A stretch of DNA of 64,000 nucleotides from Magnolia sinica (taxonomy: Eukaryota > Streptophyta > Magnoliopsida > Magnoliales > Magnoliaceae), in assembly GCF_029962835.1 (NCBI RefSeq), contig NC_080574.1:21612001-21676000 (forward strand), given 5' to 3'. The notes below the pieces were generated by a model. The model saw nothing but the letters and a program-made list of their open reading frames with translations, ran no database searches and was not told where the DNA came from. Shown in pieces: positions 36,868 to 50,500 of the stretch (within the stretch, counting starts at the first letter, position 1; each line of letters begins with the position of its first letter). The translations under genes and the position numbers were made by a program.

Positions 36868-37413
36868 AAAAGGTACTATGCGCTCGACCTCACAAGACCG
36901 TCCCATGAGGTCGAGTTGTGTGGGCCCCACCGTGATGCGTTTGGAACATCTATCCCATTAGTCAGATGCACCATTCCATCATGGGTCTAGGTCTCAAAAA
37001 TCAAGTCAATCCGTGACTTGTGTGGGCCACACCACATATAGAAGTGGGGAGGGGCCGTGCACCATTAAAACATTAATAATCATTTTTTGGGCCCACCAAG
37101 ATGTGGTTTGCAAATCCAGCCCATCCATTATGTGTGTCCCACTTGGATGAGGGTTTAGACCAAGTTTCAGCAGCATTCAAAACTCAGGTGGGCCCCACCA
37201 AGTGCTTTTATATGTTTTTGGCATGTCTTCACATGATTTTAGATGGTATGGCCCACCTGAGTTCCGTATACGGCTGACTTTTGAGATATCCAATAATTTA
37301 GAGGGGACCCATCAAATGCACGGTGTTGATGGTCAACACACATCATGGTGGGGCCCACACAGCTCGACCTCATGGGAGCTTATCATGAGGTCGAGCGCAT
37401 AGTACCTTTTCCC
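36865..37413. mobile_element. 549-bp MITE with near-perfect terminal inverted repeats
   Basis: It starts GGGAAAAGGTACTATGCGCT and ends with the exact inverse. Identity continues through CGACCTCA, giving a 28-bp perfect terminal repeat, with a nested CATGAGGTCGAG repeat behind it. Inner arms hold GTGTGGGCCCCACC and its inverse. The flanks are ATATATATA (left) and ACATATATA (right), compatible with a 9-bp duplication carrying one change (Mutator-like) or with TA insertion. In a TA microsatellite these cannot be told apart. The interior resembles the fragments at 12660-13690. There is no transposase. Confidence 0.9.
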
Positions 37414-37739
37414 ACATATATATATATATATATATATTAATTTTAAAATGTAATATATTATACTATATATAATATGTATTTGAGTCGACTCGAGCTCGAG
37501 TTTCGAGCCGAACCGAGTTCGAGTCGAGTTAAGATCTACTATGATCGAACTCGGCTTATTTTCAAAACGAGCTAGGTCATTTGAAGCTTGCCTCGTCTCG
37601 AGTTGTCATTTGAGCCGAGCTGAGCAAGCATTTTGAGATAGCTTGGCTTGTGTACAACTCTACTTTATGTTATGGTTTTTTCCACATTAAACTCAGAGTG
37701 TTTGTTCTATGCTTGCTTGATGTGATTGGATTACTTCAC

Positions 37740-38276
37740 TTGATTCACCTGTGTGTGCTCCACGGTCCCCCGACAGGCCTCACCTAAGACAGTATGACCC
37801 ATCTTGATTTATGTATACTATATTCACATCATAGATCCACTTTTCCAAGATCATTTCAGGACATGATGCCAAAAATGAAGCAGATCCAAATCTCAGATGG
37901 ACCATACTGCAGGAAACAGTGATATAGAACAACCCACCATTAAAAACTTTCCGAGCCCACCATAATGTTTCCGTGATGTTTATTTGGCATCCAACCCATT
38001 GATAAGGTCACATAAACCTGAATGAGGGAAAAAAAACAAATATCAACTTAATCCAAAACGTTTGTGGCCCATTATTAGTTGTTAATGTTCAATCATCACT
38101 GTTTCCTATAGTGTGGTCCACTTGAGAGTTGGATCTTCTTCATTTTTGGGCTCGTGCCATAAAATGATCTATGAAATCTGATGGATGGCGTGGATATAGA
38201 AAGACACATTAAAGTACACAGTAAGGCCAGCACCGTCTTGGGTGAGGCCGGGCTGGGCCGCACCTAATCCGCTCCC
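37740..38276. mobile_element. Foldback element, GCCTCACC(T/C)AAGAC arms
   Basis: The left arm GGCCTCACCTAAGACAGT is mirrored by ACCGTCTTGGGTGAGGCC on the right. The core is intact: GATGGACCATACTGCAGGAA, CATCCAACCCATTGATAAGG, GTGTGGTCCACTTGAG and GATGGATGGCGTGGATAT. The outer ends (near ATCCGCTCC at 38267) are less certain. Confidence 0.7.
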
Positions 38277-38654
38277 ATGGTTCATTTGGAACAGCTTCTT
38301 CCCACCATTTGATGATCTAGACCGTTCATTAAGAAGATTCTATTGTAGATGCTTCATATGTAACAGATATAATTGTCCATGGATAGTGACTCGAACCATC
38401 TGTCCATTAAAAAATGCTGGCGATGGTCTCGGATCGATGAGATTCTATTCATGTTGATCATATGCAATAGGAGTTTCCAGATGAACAGTCTGGATCCGTC
38501 GTTTGGCAGAAAGGGCAAGCATACTGGGAAGGAGAGGCTTGCTGGCAAAACCCGTTGAATGGATACGGAGGCAGTGCAAACAAAAAGCTGTGGGGGCACA
38601 TGTGAAATCCACTCCGTCCATCAGTTGAGCTAGCTCCTGTGACGACATTAGCCC

Positions 38655-39260
38655 AAAAAATGGATGGGCCCCACAAGACGGCTGGTTTATGTCAATTCTT
38701 ATATCTTTCTGAGTGCATTAAATATAGGCAGTCATTTTCCCAAATAAGTTGATGGTTAGTGTCATCCGGTCAAAGTCATTTGATAAGATTTGGTTCATGT
38801 GAGGCCCACATAAAAAATCATGCCTTTTTAAGTATAACTACTACTAATCATCCATTTCAACATCCTTTGATAGGTGGTTATCACTGTTCAATCAAAGTTA
38901 TATGAGAAGGATGGGCCACTGAGTGGATGCCCCAAATGATGGATGGTTCATATCAATGATTGAACCTTTTACATTACAACCAATATGGATTATCCACTTC
39001 CATAGCTATTGATTCGATGGTTAGGATCGTCCAATCAAAGTGATTTGAGAGGGATGGGCCATTGAGGATGTGTCCAGCATGATGGATGGTTCATATCAAA
39101 ATCAAACAAAAAGTATTAACGATATAGATTATCTTTTTCCATAGCCATTGATTAGATGCTTGGGATCACCTAATTAAATTGATTTGACATCAATGATTGG
39201 ACTATTTTCAGCATAAATGATACAGATCATTCATTTTCAGTCCTTGATCTGATCTTTTAT
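38655..39260. repeat. Degenerate ~145-bp tandem repeat
   Basis: Roughly four copies share AGGATGGGCCA(C/T)TGAG, GATGGATGGTTCATATCAA, ATGGATTATCC-like, CCATAGC(T/C)ATTGATT and CAATCAAAGTGATTTGAG. The clearest pair is 38909-39052 and 39053-39190. It is non-coding. Confidence 0.7.
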
Positions 39261-39815
39261 GCCCATTTCCAGACCCCTGCAAAAGATCTCTTTCATGTTG
39301 ATGAATGTGATGAGGCCCACTTTCACATGGTGGGACACAAAGTGTACGCCGTTTGTTAGCGATATTCCCTAACAATGGTCCTGGTTAAAAAAAGGTAGCT
39401 TAAATAGATCTAGGGTGTGTGATTGTTGTGGTGTATGCAAATGCAGAAAATTGACTTTCATGTGCAAAATACACCAATATAGCAAACATGGTACAACACT
39501 TACAGGGGGGTTTGATTTTTATTTTTTATTTTACCAACCTCAATAGTGGTAAATAAATAGTGGTAAATAAACAATTATGACTTGTCAACTATAGTTGGTT
39601 TTTAAGGGAAATGCATGCTTAATTATAACTTAGTTTTCAAGATTGCATGCAATAAATCAAGGGCATGATCCAAAAAATGAGGCAAATCCAGAGCCCACGT
39701 GGTCCGCACAACATGAAATAGTTGTGGCATTTGATAACTTGAAAAGAGCTCACTAATACGAATGGTTACACACATATTATCAATTTATAGCCATCTCTCA
39801 CTCTCTTCCAAATAC

Positions 39816-40130
39816 AGGCTGCCAAACACAACTTGGTGGTTTTGATTACCAAATTGCGGGCACACACACACACACACACTACTAATTATAGTCGTTTCTC
39901 TCACTCTTCTCAGGCTGCCAAGCACGACTTGCTGGTTCTGATTACCGGATTGCCTGATTTCACTGAATACCAATTGTAGGCTGCCAAAGGCTAGTGATTC
40001 CAATTCTCATGGATTCCATGGTAATTGCCAACACATCAAATACATGTGCTCAAACAACCCTTCACGTGGATTCAAGTGGATTCTCATTGCAGTTTGCCAA
40101 ACACAATTGATGATTCTAATGGATTCCATG
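39816..40130. repeat. Short periodic repeats, GGCTGCCAAACAC type
   Basis: CAGGCTGCCAA(A/G)CAC(A/G)ACTTG(G/C)TGGTT(T/C)-like copies start near 39816 and 39910. Shorter relatives lie near 39976 and 40088, with CATGGATTCCATGG-type words between. A CA microsatellite lies at 39861-39879. From 40131 to 40680 no gene is recognised. Confidence 0.55.
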
Positions 40131-40687
40131 TCAGTTGACAATGGATATCAAATACACGCTCCTGAACGACGACCCCTTACCAATTGGACATGTCCTCCCC
40201 CCCTTTTGGGAACCATCACGTGCATTATCCAATGGCACTGTTTGATTCTCACACAGTTCAGCTCACGGTAAGCCTCTGTCCTTGAGGTCTGGCCAGGTTT
40301 AGCTTGGGTAGTGGAAACAACAAAGCCCTCACTGCCTCTAATGGGAAAAGCAAAACCTAACAGGGTTGTCGCTCTTGCAAGCATATATTGCTGCAGGCCC
40401 TTCTTTCCTCCAGTACATGAAAACCTGAGATCCCTGGATCCCCTTGCGACCACAGACGGAATGCCACACAAAGATCTATGACTTAAATTGACTAGAAAAC
40501 CCCCATGATTTTAAGGAAGCCTAGAAAAACCCCATCATCAGTCTTTTCCTATATAATCATAGAGATATGAAAATTAGAAAGAAAAACCATTGAAGAAGAA
40601 AGAATAAACCTATGGACTACCAAATACCTCATAGAGATTGGACTATCAGAGGATGGCTCAAACCCAAAATTCCAACTGATTGGATGT

Positions 40688-40870
40688 AGGGTTGTCAATG
40701 GGTATCAATGGACGCGACCTAGTTTTAATGAGTCCAGGTCCCATCATTTTGACATGCTAGGAAATGGTTGGGTTCGGGTCTAGTCATTTTGGGTTGGGTA
40801 CATGTAAAGGACCCTGTTAAAGTCGAGTCCAGGTTGGTCCAGTTAGTTTATTACACTAACACTCAGATAT
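40688..40870. repeat. GGGTTGTCAATGGG-type short repeat
   Basis: It begins AGGGTTGTCAATGGG and contains GGTTGGGTTCGGGTC and TTTTGGGTTGGGTAC. It is related in its opening to 17423-17535. It is non-coding. Confidence 0.45.
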
Positions 40871-41589
40871 TTTAATACATTTTGATGGATTTTAGCAATG
40901 GAATAAGGTTTCCTATGCCACACACATGTGAGAGTGCTCAGTTATACACCAAAAGGACCCAGCTCTGGCAATACCTGAATGCAGTTAGCCTACTGGTACT
41001 GTAGGATCCAACGTCCGTACCAGACCCATTGACAGTCCTAAGTGAATGTTCATATTTGGCCATGGATTTGCATGCTGTTAAGATTGTGTTAACGATGGAG
41101 ATATTGTCAGCTGACTCACCCAAAATGAGGACCGCATGATGAATAATCCAAATTACAAGAAAATTGGCCCACATGGAAATGGTGTCTAATTCCTCAGGGC
41201 ATATTCCAACAGTTGAAAAAATAAAAGATGGAAGTAAACTACAATTTGAAATTATAGAATGCACAGAGAGCAATACCTTGTATGGAAGTTGTGTGTGAAT
41301 TGCAAGCAACTGAGCTGTACATTAGTGGCCTCAAGCCAACTATCAAGAAGAAACATATTATTGTCCTTGAGCGAACACGCACTAAAGTGACTAAAAATCA
41401 GAAGACGCATATAGACCAAACCAATTCCTAGAACATAAATCCCGCCAACTTAGCAATTTGAGGGGCTGTGGATGATGTGTCAAATGCTCCCATCTACAAA
41501 AGGAGCCCAAATGAAGATAGTGCAAAAATGACTTAGAAATTAACAGGCCATTATCCTGTTTATTGTGTCTTGCAAAATGTATAAACCAT
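40871..41589. other. Unassigned; possible gene relic on the minus strand
   Basis: A 123-codon minus-strand frame (40938-41309) and donor-like sites (G|GTGAGT near 41116 on the minus strand, AG|GTATTG near 41279) could be remnants of exons. No protein family is recognised and no continuous gene could be built. Confidence 0.2.
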
Positions 41590-41850
41590 GGTTTGTGGCA
41601 ATGGCCGTTATGGGGTCATAAGGGCCATTACGTAAAGGTAACGGTGGCAACCGTTATACATTACAGGGTCGTAATGGCTGTTATGGAAGAAATGACCTGT
41701 AATCGTCGTTACGGCCCTTGTAATGGCCCGTAATGCCGTCCATAAAGGCCGTAAGTTTTTTTTTAACAACCATTATGACCTGTATCGTAAAGGTAATGGT
41801 GGTGCTCGTAACCGCCACCGTTACTATTACGGAGTACCTTGGTGTAAACA
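41590..41850. repeat. GTTACGG/CCGTAA-rich palindromic repeat
   Basis: It is dense with mutually inverted words: GGCCGTTATGG, GTAACGGTGGC, CGTCGTTACGGCCC, TAATGGCCCGTAATG, GTAACCGCCACCGTTAC. This looks like a compact foldback element. The frames are not coding. Confidence 0.6.
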
Positions 41851-43890
41851 TGATGCACTAATTGCCATACCACCAATTCTTAGATTAGGTCATTCATTAG
41901 GCCCAATACTAGGCTGATATAAATCTGGCTATAATGTTTTATAGAAAATGGATGGCTAGCAAATAACAGAAAATTTCTTGCATTCATGGAAAGAGTGTGG
42001 TTAGATCAATTGGACCAGGCCAAAGTCTGTAGCGGAGCCTAGATAATGAATGGCTTGGATCTTACATGCTTATGCATGGGCAGATTGCGGGCAGCTCAAC
42101 ATGCACAAGTCTAATTAAATTTCATAACTGAAATACACCGCCATCATACAATTGTTTATTGGACTGTGATATTTAGTGAAGGATTATATGAATTGCATAC
42201 AGTAGAAAGTGTTGTGGTGTGCCTAACACATCAAAAAAACTGTTCATCAGATGCATATCATTAGTCAACACCCACGGCCTGAAAATCCATGTGATCCAAC
42301 ACCTCTGGTGATCCACAGCTCAAGGAGGAAGGTAGGAGGAGATGCCACCCTTAATTCTCGCTGAGGGCCAACTGAGTTGCATAAAAGCCTGAATTTTTTT
42401 CATAACCCATGGTAGATTAAGAGTCTGGATTACCTGGATTTTGTATATCAACATTATGGGCCCCCATTTGAATCAAGGGTGGGCACTCTCTCAACTTGTT
42501 TACTGTTTCGTGGCCCACCTGAGTTTTCGTTTGGGTTTATTTTTTTGGCCCCTGGATGAAAAGGCAAAGCATCGAGGTATTGGATGTTGTGAATACATCA
42601 CTAGGACCCCACTTCTGCCCGGTACAACAAACCTTTTTTTTACATGCAAAAACTGTTATTGAAGGCTTCAACAAACTTGTAAGAAGGATATGAGGTATCC
42701 CCCATATAGTTGCACAAAGTGGGAATTGAATCAGCAACCGACATCAGTTTCAAAATGTTGGCATGTAATAACAGATAGGAAGCAGGAGCGGGAGTGCAGG
42801 TCTAAGCATCAGCAGCATCTAGTTAGACAGTCTGTGCAACTAATTCCCACATAACGAGGTACCAAACTTCAAAGAACCATCAAGTTTGAAAATGAAAAAC
42901 ACCAAGCTCCAAAAACTCATCAATGCCCTTTTCTTGCATTTTTTAATCTTATATAGCAAAACAAATTTCCTTTTTTTTCCCCACTCTATAAATTCTACTT
43001 TTCTAACTGAACCCAATGACAGAACCTAAAAAATGCAAGAAAACAAGGAACAAGTGGAAACAGTTTCCTATTGATATGGTGCTGGATACACTACAAGCAA
43101 GTTTTTGGTCATCATTTTAAGTATGAATACTTTTTTTCAGTGACTAGAAAAACAAGCCCCTCGAAAAGAAATCTGAAAAAAAAAAAGAAAAAAAAGAAAA
43201 AAAACCCAAAAGTTTAAGAAAAGTTGGTAATAATCAGCATCCATAGAACCTGCTAAGCAGGTTGTTGTCATCTCTGTGACATAAAACCATGATTTTATCT
43301 TTATCTGTTTTTTATTTGTCTTTATAATGGTGCTGACATCAACATGATGGCATGATAATAAACACTATCCCTCTCAACTAATATGGAATCATCGAGAATA
43401 AAGAACTAAATCAGAGAAATCTAATAATCAGCATCGTTAATATAATAGAGAATTAAAAATCTTAATAGAGACTACAAACAACTTCAAATCACAACCATTT
43501 CAACTTTCAACAAGATATTATAAAGAACACCATGGCAAACACTTGTAGTGAAAAGATAAAAAATAAAGAAAGTGGAATATAAGAAAAGTGATGAATGCAT
43601 AAAAATCATTGGCAACATGCTTAGGGAGAATAAACCAATAGCAAATTCCAAGTCTAAAGTCATTCTCGGTCTAGAAGAACGTTGCAGAATACTATAATGA
43701 AGAGAAATCATCCAATGCTTCTAGAGCCATTCTAATGGTTCTATAACTTGTACTCCTAGTTGGACAAGGACACATGGACAGTCCAATCAATCAATGTAAC
43801 CTAACAATTAGGTAAACTCATGCTCCATGTGCCGGAATGCATAAAAACACCAATCAGGTGATCATATCCATCCAAAAGTTGGCCTTCTTT
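41851..43890. other. Intergenic, no gene recognised
   Basis: Low-complexity patches include an A/G-rich run at 43170-43215. A segment near 42480-42630 has repeat-like GGTGGGCACTC/GTGGCCCACCTGAG and GAATACATCACTAGG words. No frame shows a domain. The satellite begins at about 43897. Confidence 0.5.
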
Positions 43891-43896
43891 TTATAG

Positions 43897-46800
43897 CCTG
43901 CTAGGATCACTAAACATGGGTCTAGGTATATGACTGGCCCATTCATAAAAACAACATTAGATTTTTTTATTTTATTTTATTTTTATTTTATTATTTTTTT
44001 AATAACATTAAAAGCAGCATAGATGAGCTTGGACCAACAATATTAATAATTTGGATCAATATTATAAACCTAGTCATATGAATAATTTAGATGATCAAAA
44101 TGAGACCATTCATATGGATAGTTTGATCATAGAAAATGGTCTGAGTCGTACATATAATTTGGATTACTAAAAATAATCTAGATCTTCTAATGGTATGAAT
44201 TACTGAACATTAGCCCTTGACATTAGCGATTTGGACCACCGAATTCGGGCCTAGCCATATGAATTGTTTGGATAATTCAAGAAGAGATCTTGCAAACAAA
44301 ATAGTTTCAAATGCAGAAGGGTCGGCTCATCTGAACAGAATGGATAACTAAAAATAGGCCCAATCATGCGATCGGCCTGGATAACCAAAACTTGGCACAA
44401 CTATATTCACAACTTGGATCTCTAAAAATGACTTTGAGTATGTCATTGGTTCAATCATATGTACGGCTTAGGTGGAGGAAGACTAACCCAATCATATACT
44501 GATTTGGATTACTTAAGACAGGCCAAGTCATATGAATATTTGGATCACTAAAATGAGCTTGGTCATATGAACAATTTAATCATAGAAAATGAGTTGAGCC
44601 ATACAAACAATTAGGATCACTAGAAATAATTCCCCAATCATATGAACAAACTGTATGGATCACAAAAAACTAGCCCTTCACATTACCGATTTGGATCACT
44701 AAGTACAGGCCTAGTCATATGAAATGGTTTCAAATCATTCACAATGAGCTCTTCCAAACAAAACAATATAGAATTCATAAATCCGGTCAAGTCATTTTAA
44801 CAACTAAGATGACTGAAAATAGGCCCAACCATATTAACCTGCTAGGATCACTAAACATGGGTCTGGCCCAATCATAAAAACAACAGATTTTATTTATTTT
44901 TATTTTTTTAACATTAAAAGCAGCATAGATGACATTGGACCAACAATATTAATAATTTGGATCCATATTATAAGCCAAGTCATATGAATTATTTGGATTA
45001 TCAAAATGTGACCATTCATATGGATAGTTTGGTCATAGAAAATGGTCTAAGTCGTATAAACAATTTGGATTACCAAAAATAATCTAGATCTGCTAATGGT
45101 ATGGATTACTGAACATTAGCCCAAGACATTAACAATTAGGAACACCGAATACAGGCCTAGCCATATGAATTGTTTAGATCATTCAGGACGACCTCTTCCA
45201 GACAACAATTTCAAATGCAGAAGGGCTGACTCATCTGAACAGAATGGATCACTAAAAATTGGCTCAACCATGTGATCAACTTGGCTCACTAGAACATGGC
45301 CCAACTAAATTCACAACTTGCATCTCTAGATATGACTTGAGGATATGATTGATTCAATCATATGAACGACTTAGGTGAAGGAAGATTGACCCGACCATAT
45401 ACTGATTTCGATTACTTAAGATGGGCCAAGTCATATGAATGTTTAGATAATTTATAATGAGTTCAATCATACAAACAACTAAGATGACTGGAAATAGTCC
45501 GCCAATCGTATGAACAGTATGGATCCCTGAAAACTAGCCCTTCACATTACTGATCCAAATCACTGAGTACAGGCTCGGTCATATGAATGGTTTGAATCAT
45601 TCATAATGAACTCATCCAAACGAAACCATATAGAATTCATAAATCTGGAGGAGTCATATGAACAATTACGATCACTGAAAATAGGCGCAACCATGCATAT
45701 AGTTTGAATCAATGGAACCATATTAACCTGCTAGGATCACTAAACATGGGCTTGGGTAATGACTGGCCCAATCATGAAAATAGCATAGAATTTATTTATT
45801 TATTTATTTTAACATTAAAAACAACATGGGTGAGATTGGACCAACAATATCAATAATTTGGATCAATATTATAAGCCTAGTCATATGAATTATTTGGATT
45901 ATCAAAGTGAGACCATTCATATGGACAATTCGGTCATAGAAAATGGACTGTATCATACAAACAATTTGGATTACCAAAAATAATCTATATCTTCTAATGA
46001 TATGGATAACTAAAAATTACCCCACGACATTAGTGAATTGAAACACCGAATATGGGCCTAGCCATATGAATTGTTTGGATCATTCGAGACAAGCTCTTCC
46101 ATACCAAATTGTTTCAAATGCCAACTCATCTGAACAGAATGAATCACTAAAAATAGGCCCGACCATGTGATCACTTTGGGTCACTAGAACTTGGCACAAC
46201 TATAATCAAAACTTGGATCTCTAGATATGATTATGAGTATATGATTTGTTCAATCGTATGAACGGCTTAGATGATGGAAGACTAACCTATCATATGCTGA
46301 TTTGGATTACGTAAGATGAGCCAAGCCATATGAATGTTTGAATAACTAAAATGAGCATAGTCATATGGACAATTTAATCATAGAAAATGAGTTCGAGTCA
46401 TACAAATAATTAGGATCACTGGAAATAGTCCCCCTAATCATATGAACAATATGGATCACTGAAAACTAGCCCTTCACATTAACGATTTGGATTACTGAGC
46501 ACGAGCCTAGTCATATGAATGGTTCAAATTATTTTGTAGTGAGCTCATCCAAACAAAACAATATAGAATTCATAAATCCGCAGGAGTCATATGAACAAAT
46601 AAGATTGTTGAAAATAGGCCCAACTATGCATTCAAGTTGAATCAATGGAACCATATTAGCCTGTTAGGATCACTAAACATGGGTCTATGTATATGATTGG
46701 CCCAATAACAAAAATAACACATATTTTTTTTATTAGCATTAAAAGCCGCATAGATGAGATTGGACCAACAATATTAATAATTTGAAACAATATTATAAGC

Positions 46801-47540
46801 CTAGTCATATGAATTATTTGGATTATCAAAATGCGACCATTCTTATGGACAATTTGGTCATAGAAAATGGTCCGAGTCGTACAGACAATTTGGATTACCG
46901 AAAATAATCTAGATCTTCTAATGGCATGGATTACTAAAAAAATAGCTCGCAACATTACTGACTTGGAGCACTGAATACAGGCCTAGCCATATGAATTGTT
47001 TGGATCATAAAGGACGAGCTCTTCCAAACAAAATAGTTTCAAATGCAAAAGGGCCGACTCATCTAAATAGAATGGATCACTAAAAATAGGCCCAACAATG
47101 CCATCAGCTTAGATCTCTAGAACTTGACACAACTATATTCACAACTTGGATTGCTAGATACAACTTTTGAGTATATCATTGGTTTAACCATATAAATGGC
47201 TTAGATGGAGGAAGATTGACCCGATCGTATGCTGATTTGGATTACTTAAGACCGGCCAAGTCACATGAATGTTTGGATCACTGAAATGAGCTCAGTCATA
47301 CGAACATATTAATCATAGAAAATGAGTTGAGTCATACAAACAATTAGGATCACAAGAAATAGTCCTCCAATCATATGAACAAATAGGATGGGATCGCTGA
47401 AAGCTAGCCCTTCACATTAGCGATTTGGATAACTCGGGTGTTTAGATCATTCAGGACAAGCTCTTCCAAACAAAACAGTTTCAAGGCAAAAGGGCCAACT
47501 CATCTAAATAGAATGGATCACTAAAAATAGGCCCGACCAT
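43897..47540. repeat. Satellite array 1: four units of ~0.9 kb
   Basis: CCTG(C/T)TAGGATCACTAAACAT starts units at 43897, 44838, 45727 and 46660 (spacing 941, 889 and 933 bp). Each unit contains a T-rich patch, the block AACATTAAAA(G/A)C(A/C)(G/A)CAT, and many drifted copies of a 35-40-bp motif of the form GTCATATGAACAATTTGGATCA. The fourth unit ends near 47540, where the 222-bp satellite begins. The array is AT rich and non-coding. Confidence 0.85.
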
Positions 47541-50500
47541 CCACGTAAAGGCCAAATCATATGTATGGAATGAAAGATTGAATAGGGCTCAATCAAACGA
47601 GTAGTTTCGATCAATGAAAATCAGCCCAAATATATACAGTGATTGGTTTATATAATTGAAAATCAACCCAAATATATTATCAATTGAATAAATAAACATT
47701 AGCCTTCGAATATAACTCGCTTGTATCAACGAAATGGCGCGAACCATATGAAGGATTTGGATCAGAAAACATAGGCCAAATCATATGAATGGGTTGGAAG
47801 ATCATATGGGGCTCAATGAAACGAAGGGTTTCGATCAATGAAAATCAGCTCAAATATATGAAATTGGTTTAGATCATCGAAAATCAACCTGAATATTTCA
47901 TCAATTGGATTACCAATCATCACCCTTCGAATATAAATTGGGTTGAATCAACGAAATAGCCCAAAAATATGAAGGGTTTGGATCAGTAAACATAGGCCAA
48001 ATCATATGATTTGCATGGAAGATCGAACATGGCTCAATCAAGGGAATGGTTTAGATCAATGAAAATCAGCCCAAATTTATATAATGATTGGTTTATATCG
48101 TTGAAAATCAACCCAAATATATCATAAATTGAATAAATAAACATCAGCCTTCGAATATAACCTTTATAGAAACAACGAAATGGCTCGAAGCATATGAAGG
48201 GTTTGGATCAATAAATATATGCCGAATCATATGAAGGACTTGGAAGATCGAATAGGGCTCAATCAAACGAATGGTTTCGATCAATGAAAATCAGCGCAAA
48301 TACATAAATTTGGTTTAGATCATTGAAAATCAACCTAAATATTTCATCAATTCGATTACCAATCATTTGGCTTCAAATATAACTTGTGTTGAATCAACGA
48401 AATGGCCTGAAGCATGTGGGTTTGGATCAAAAAACATATGCCAAATCATATGAATGCCTTGTAAAATTGTATAGGGCTCAATCAAACGAATGGTTACGAT
48501 CAATGAAAATCAGCCCAAATATATAAATTTGGTTTAGATCATTGAAAATCAACCCAAATATTTCATCAATTGGATTACCAATCATCAGCCTTCGAATAGA
48601 ACTTGGCTTGAATTAGGGAAATTGCCTGAAACATACTTAGGGTTTAGATCATGAAATATAGCCTAAGTCATATGAATGGAATGGAAGATCGAATAGAGCT
48701 CAATCAAACGAGTGGTTTCGATCAATGAAAATCAGCCCAAATATATACAGTGATTGGTTTATATAATAAAAAAACAACTCGAATATATCATCAACTGAAT
48801 AAATAAACATCAGCCTTTGAATATAACTCGCTTGTATCAACGAAATGGCGTGAAGCATATGAACGGTTTGGATCAGAAAACATAAGTCAAATCACTATGA
48901 ATGACTTGGAAGATCGTATAGGGCACAATCAAACGAATGGTTTCGATCAATGAAAATCAGCCCAAATATATAAAATTGGCTTAGATCATTGAAAATCAAC
49001 GCAAATATTTCATCAATAGCATTACCAATCCATCAGCCTTTGAATAGAACTTGGCTTGAATCAACGAAATGGCCCGAAGCATATGAAGGGATTATATTAG
49101 AAAACATAGGCCTAATCATTGGAATGGCATGGAAGATCGAATAGGGCTCAATCAAACAAGTGGTTTTGATCGATGAAAATTGGCCGAAATATATATAATG
49201 ATTGGTTTAGATCATAGAAAATCAACACATATATTATTAATTGAATAAACAAACATCAGCCTTCGAATATACCCTGGCTTGAATAAGCGAAATGGCCCGA
49301 AGCATATGAAGGGTTCAGATCAGTAATCGTAGGCTAAATCATATGAACGGCTTGGGAGATCGAACAGGGCTCAATCGAACGAATGGTTTCAATCAATGAA
49401 AATCAGCCAAAATATATAAAATTGGTTTAGATCATTGAAAATAAACCCAAATATTTCATCAATTGGATTACCAATCATCAGGCTTCGAATATAACTTGTG
49501 TTTAATCAACGAAATGGCCCGAAGCATATGAAGCGTTTGGATCTTAAAACATAGGCCAAATCATGTGATTGGCTTGGAAGATAGAAAAGGGCTCAATCAA
49601 ATGAATGGTTTCGATTAATGAAAATCAGCCCAAATATGTAAAAACTAGTTTAGATCATTGAAAATCAACCCAAATATTTCATCAGTTGGATTACCAATCA
49701 CAAGCCTTCGAATAGACCTTCACTTGAATCAGGGAAATTGCCCGGAACATAAGAAGGGTTTAGATCATGAAACAAAGGCCAAATCAAATGAATGGAATGG
49801 AAGATCGAATAGGGCTCAATCAAACGAGTAGTTTCGATCAATGAAAATTAGCCTAAATATATATAGTGATTGGTTTATATAATCGAAAATCAACCCGAAT
49901 ATATCATCAATTGAAAAAATAAGCGTCAGCCTTCGAATATAACTCGCTTGTATCAATGAGATGGTGCGAAGCATATGAAGGGTTTGGAACAGAAAACATA
50001 GGACAAATCATATGAATGGCTTGGAAAATAAAATAGGGCTCAATGAAACGAATGGTTTCGATCAATGAAAATCAGCCCAAATATATGAAATTGGTTTAGA
50101 TCATTGAAAATCAACCCGAATATTACATCAATTGGATTACCAATCATCACCCTTTGAATATAAATTGGGTTGAATCAACGAAATAGACCTTAACATATGA
50201 AGGGTTTGGGTCAGTAAACATAGGCCAAATCATATGATTTGCATGGAAGATCGAATAGGGCTCAATCAAGGGAATGGTTTGGATTAATGAAAATCAGCCC
50301 AAATTTATATAATGATTGGTTTATATCGTTGAAAATCAACCCAAATATATCATAAATTGAATAAATAAACATCAGCCTTCGAATATAACCTGTACAGAAA
50401 CAACAAAATGGCCCGAAGCATATGAAGGGCTTGGATCAATAAATATATGCCAAATCGTATGAAGGACTTGGAAGATTGAATAGGGCTTAATCAAACGAAT

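Larger units (their letters stand above)
36608..37672. repeat. GAGCTCGAG-type repeat interrupted by a MITE
   Basis: The left part (36608-36828) starts GTTAGAGCTGTACATCGAGC. The right part (37480-37672) ends GGCTTGTGTACAACTCTAC, an approximate inverse of the start. Between them lie a TA microsatellite and the 549-bp MITE. Its end matches the repeat at 4200-4803. Confidence 0.65.

Noticed and set aside
40148..40471. Minus-strand 107-codon frame that looks protein-like in part
   Set aside because: No family is recognised and no neighbouring exons were found. Too weak to call a gene or pseudogene.
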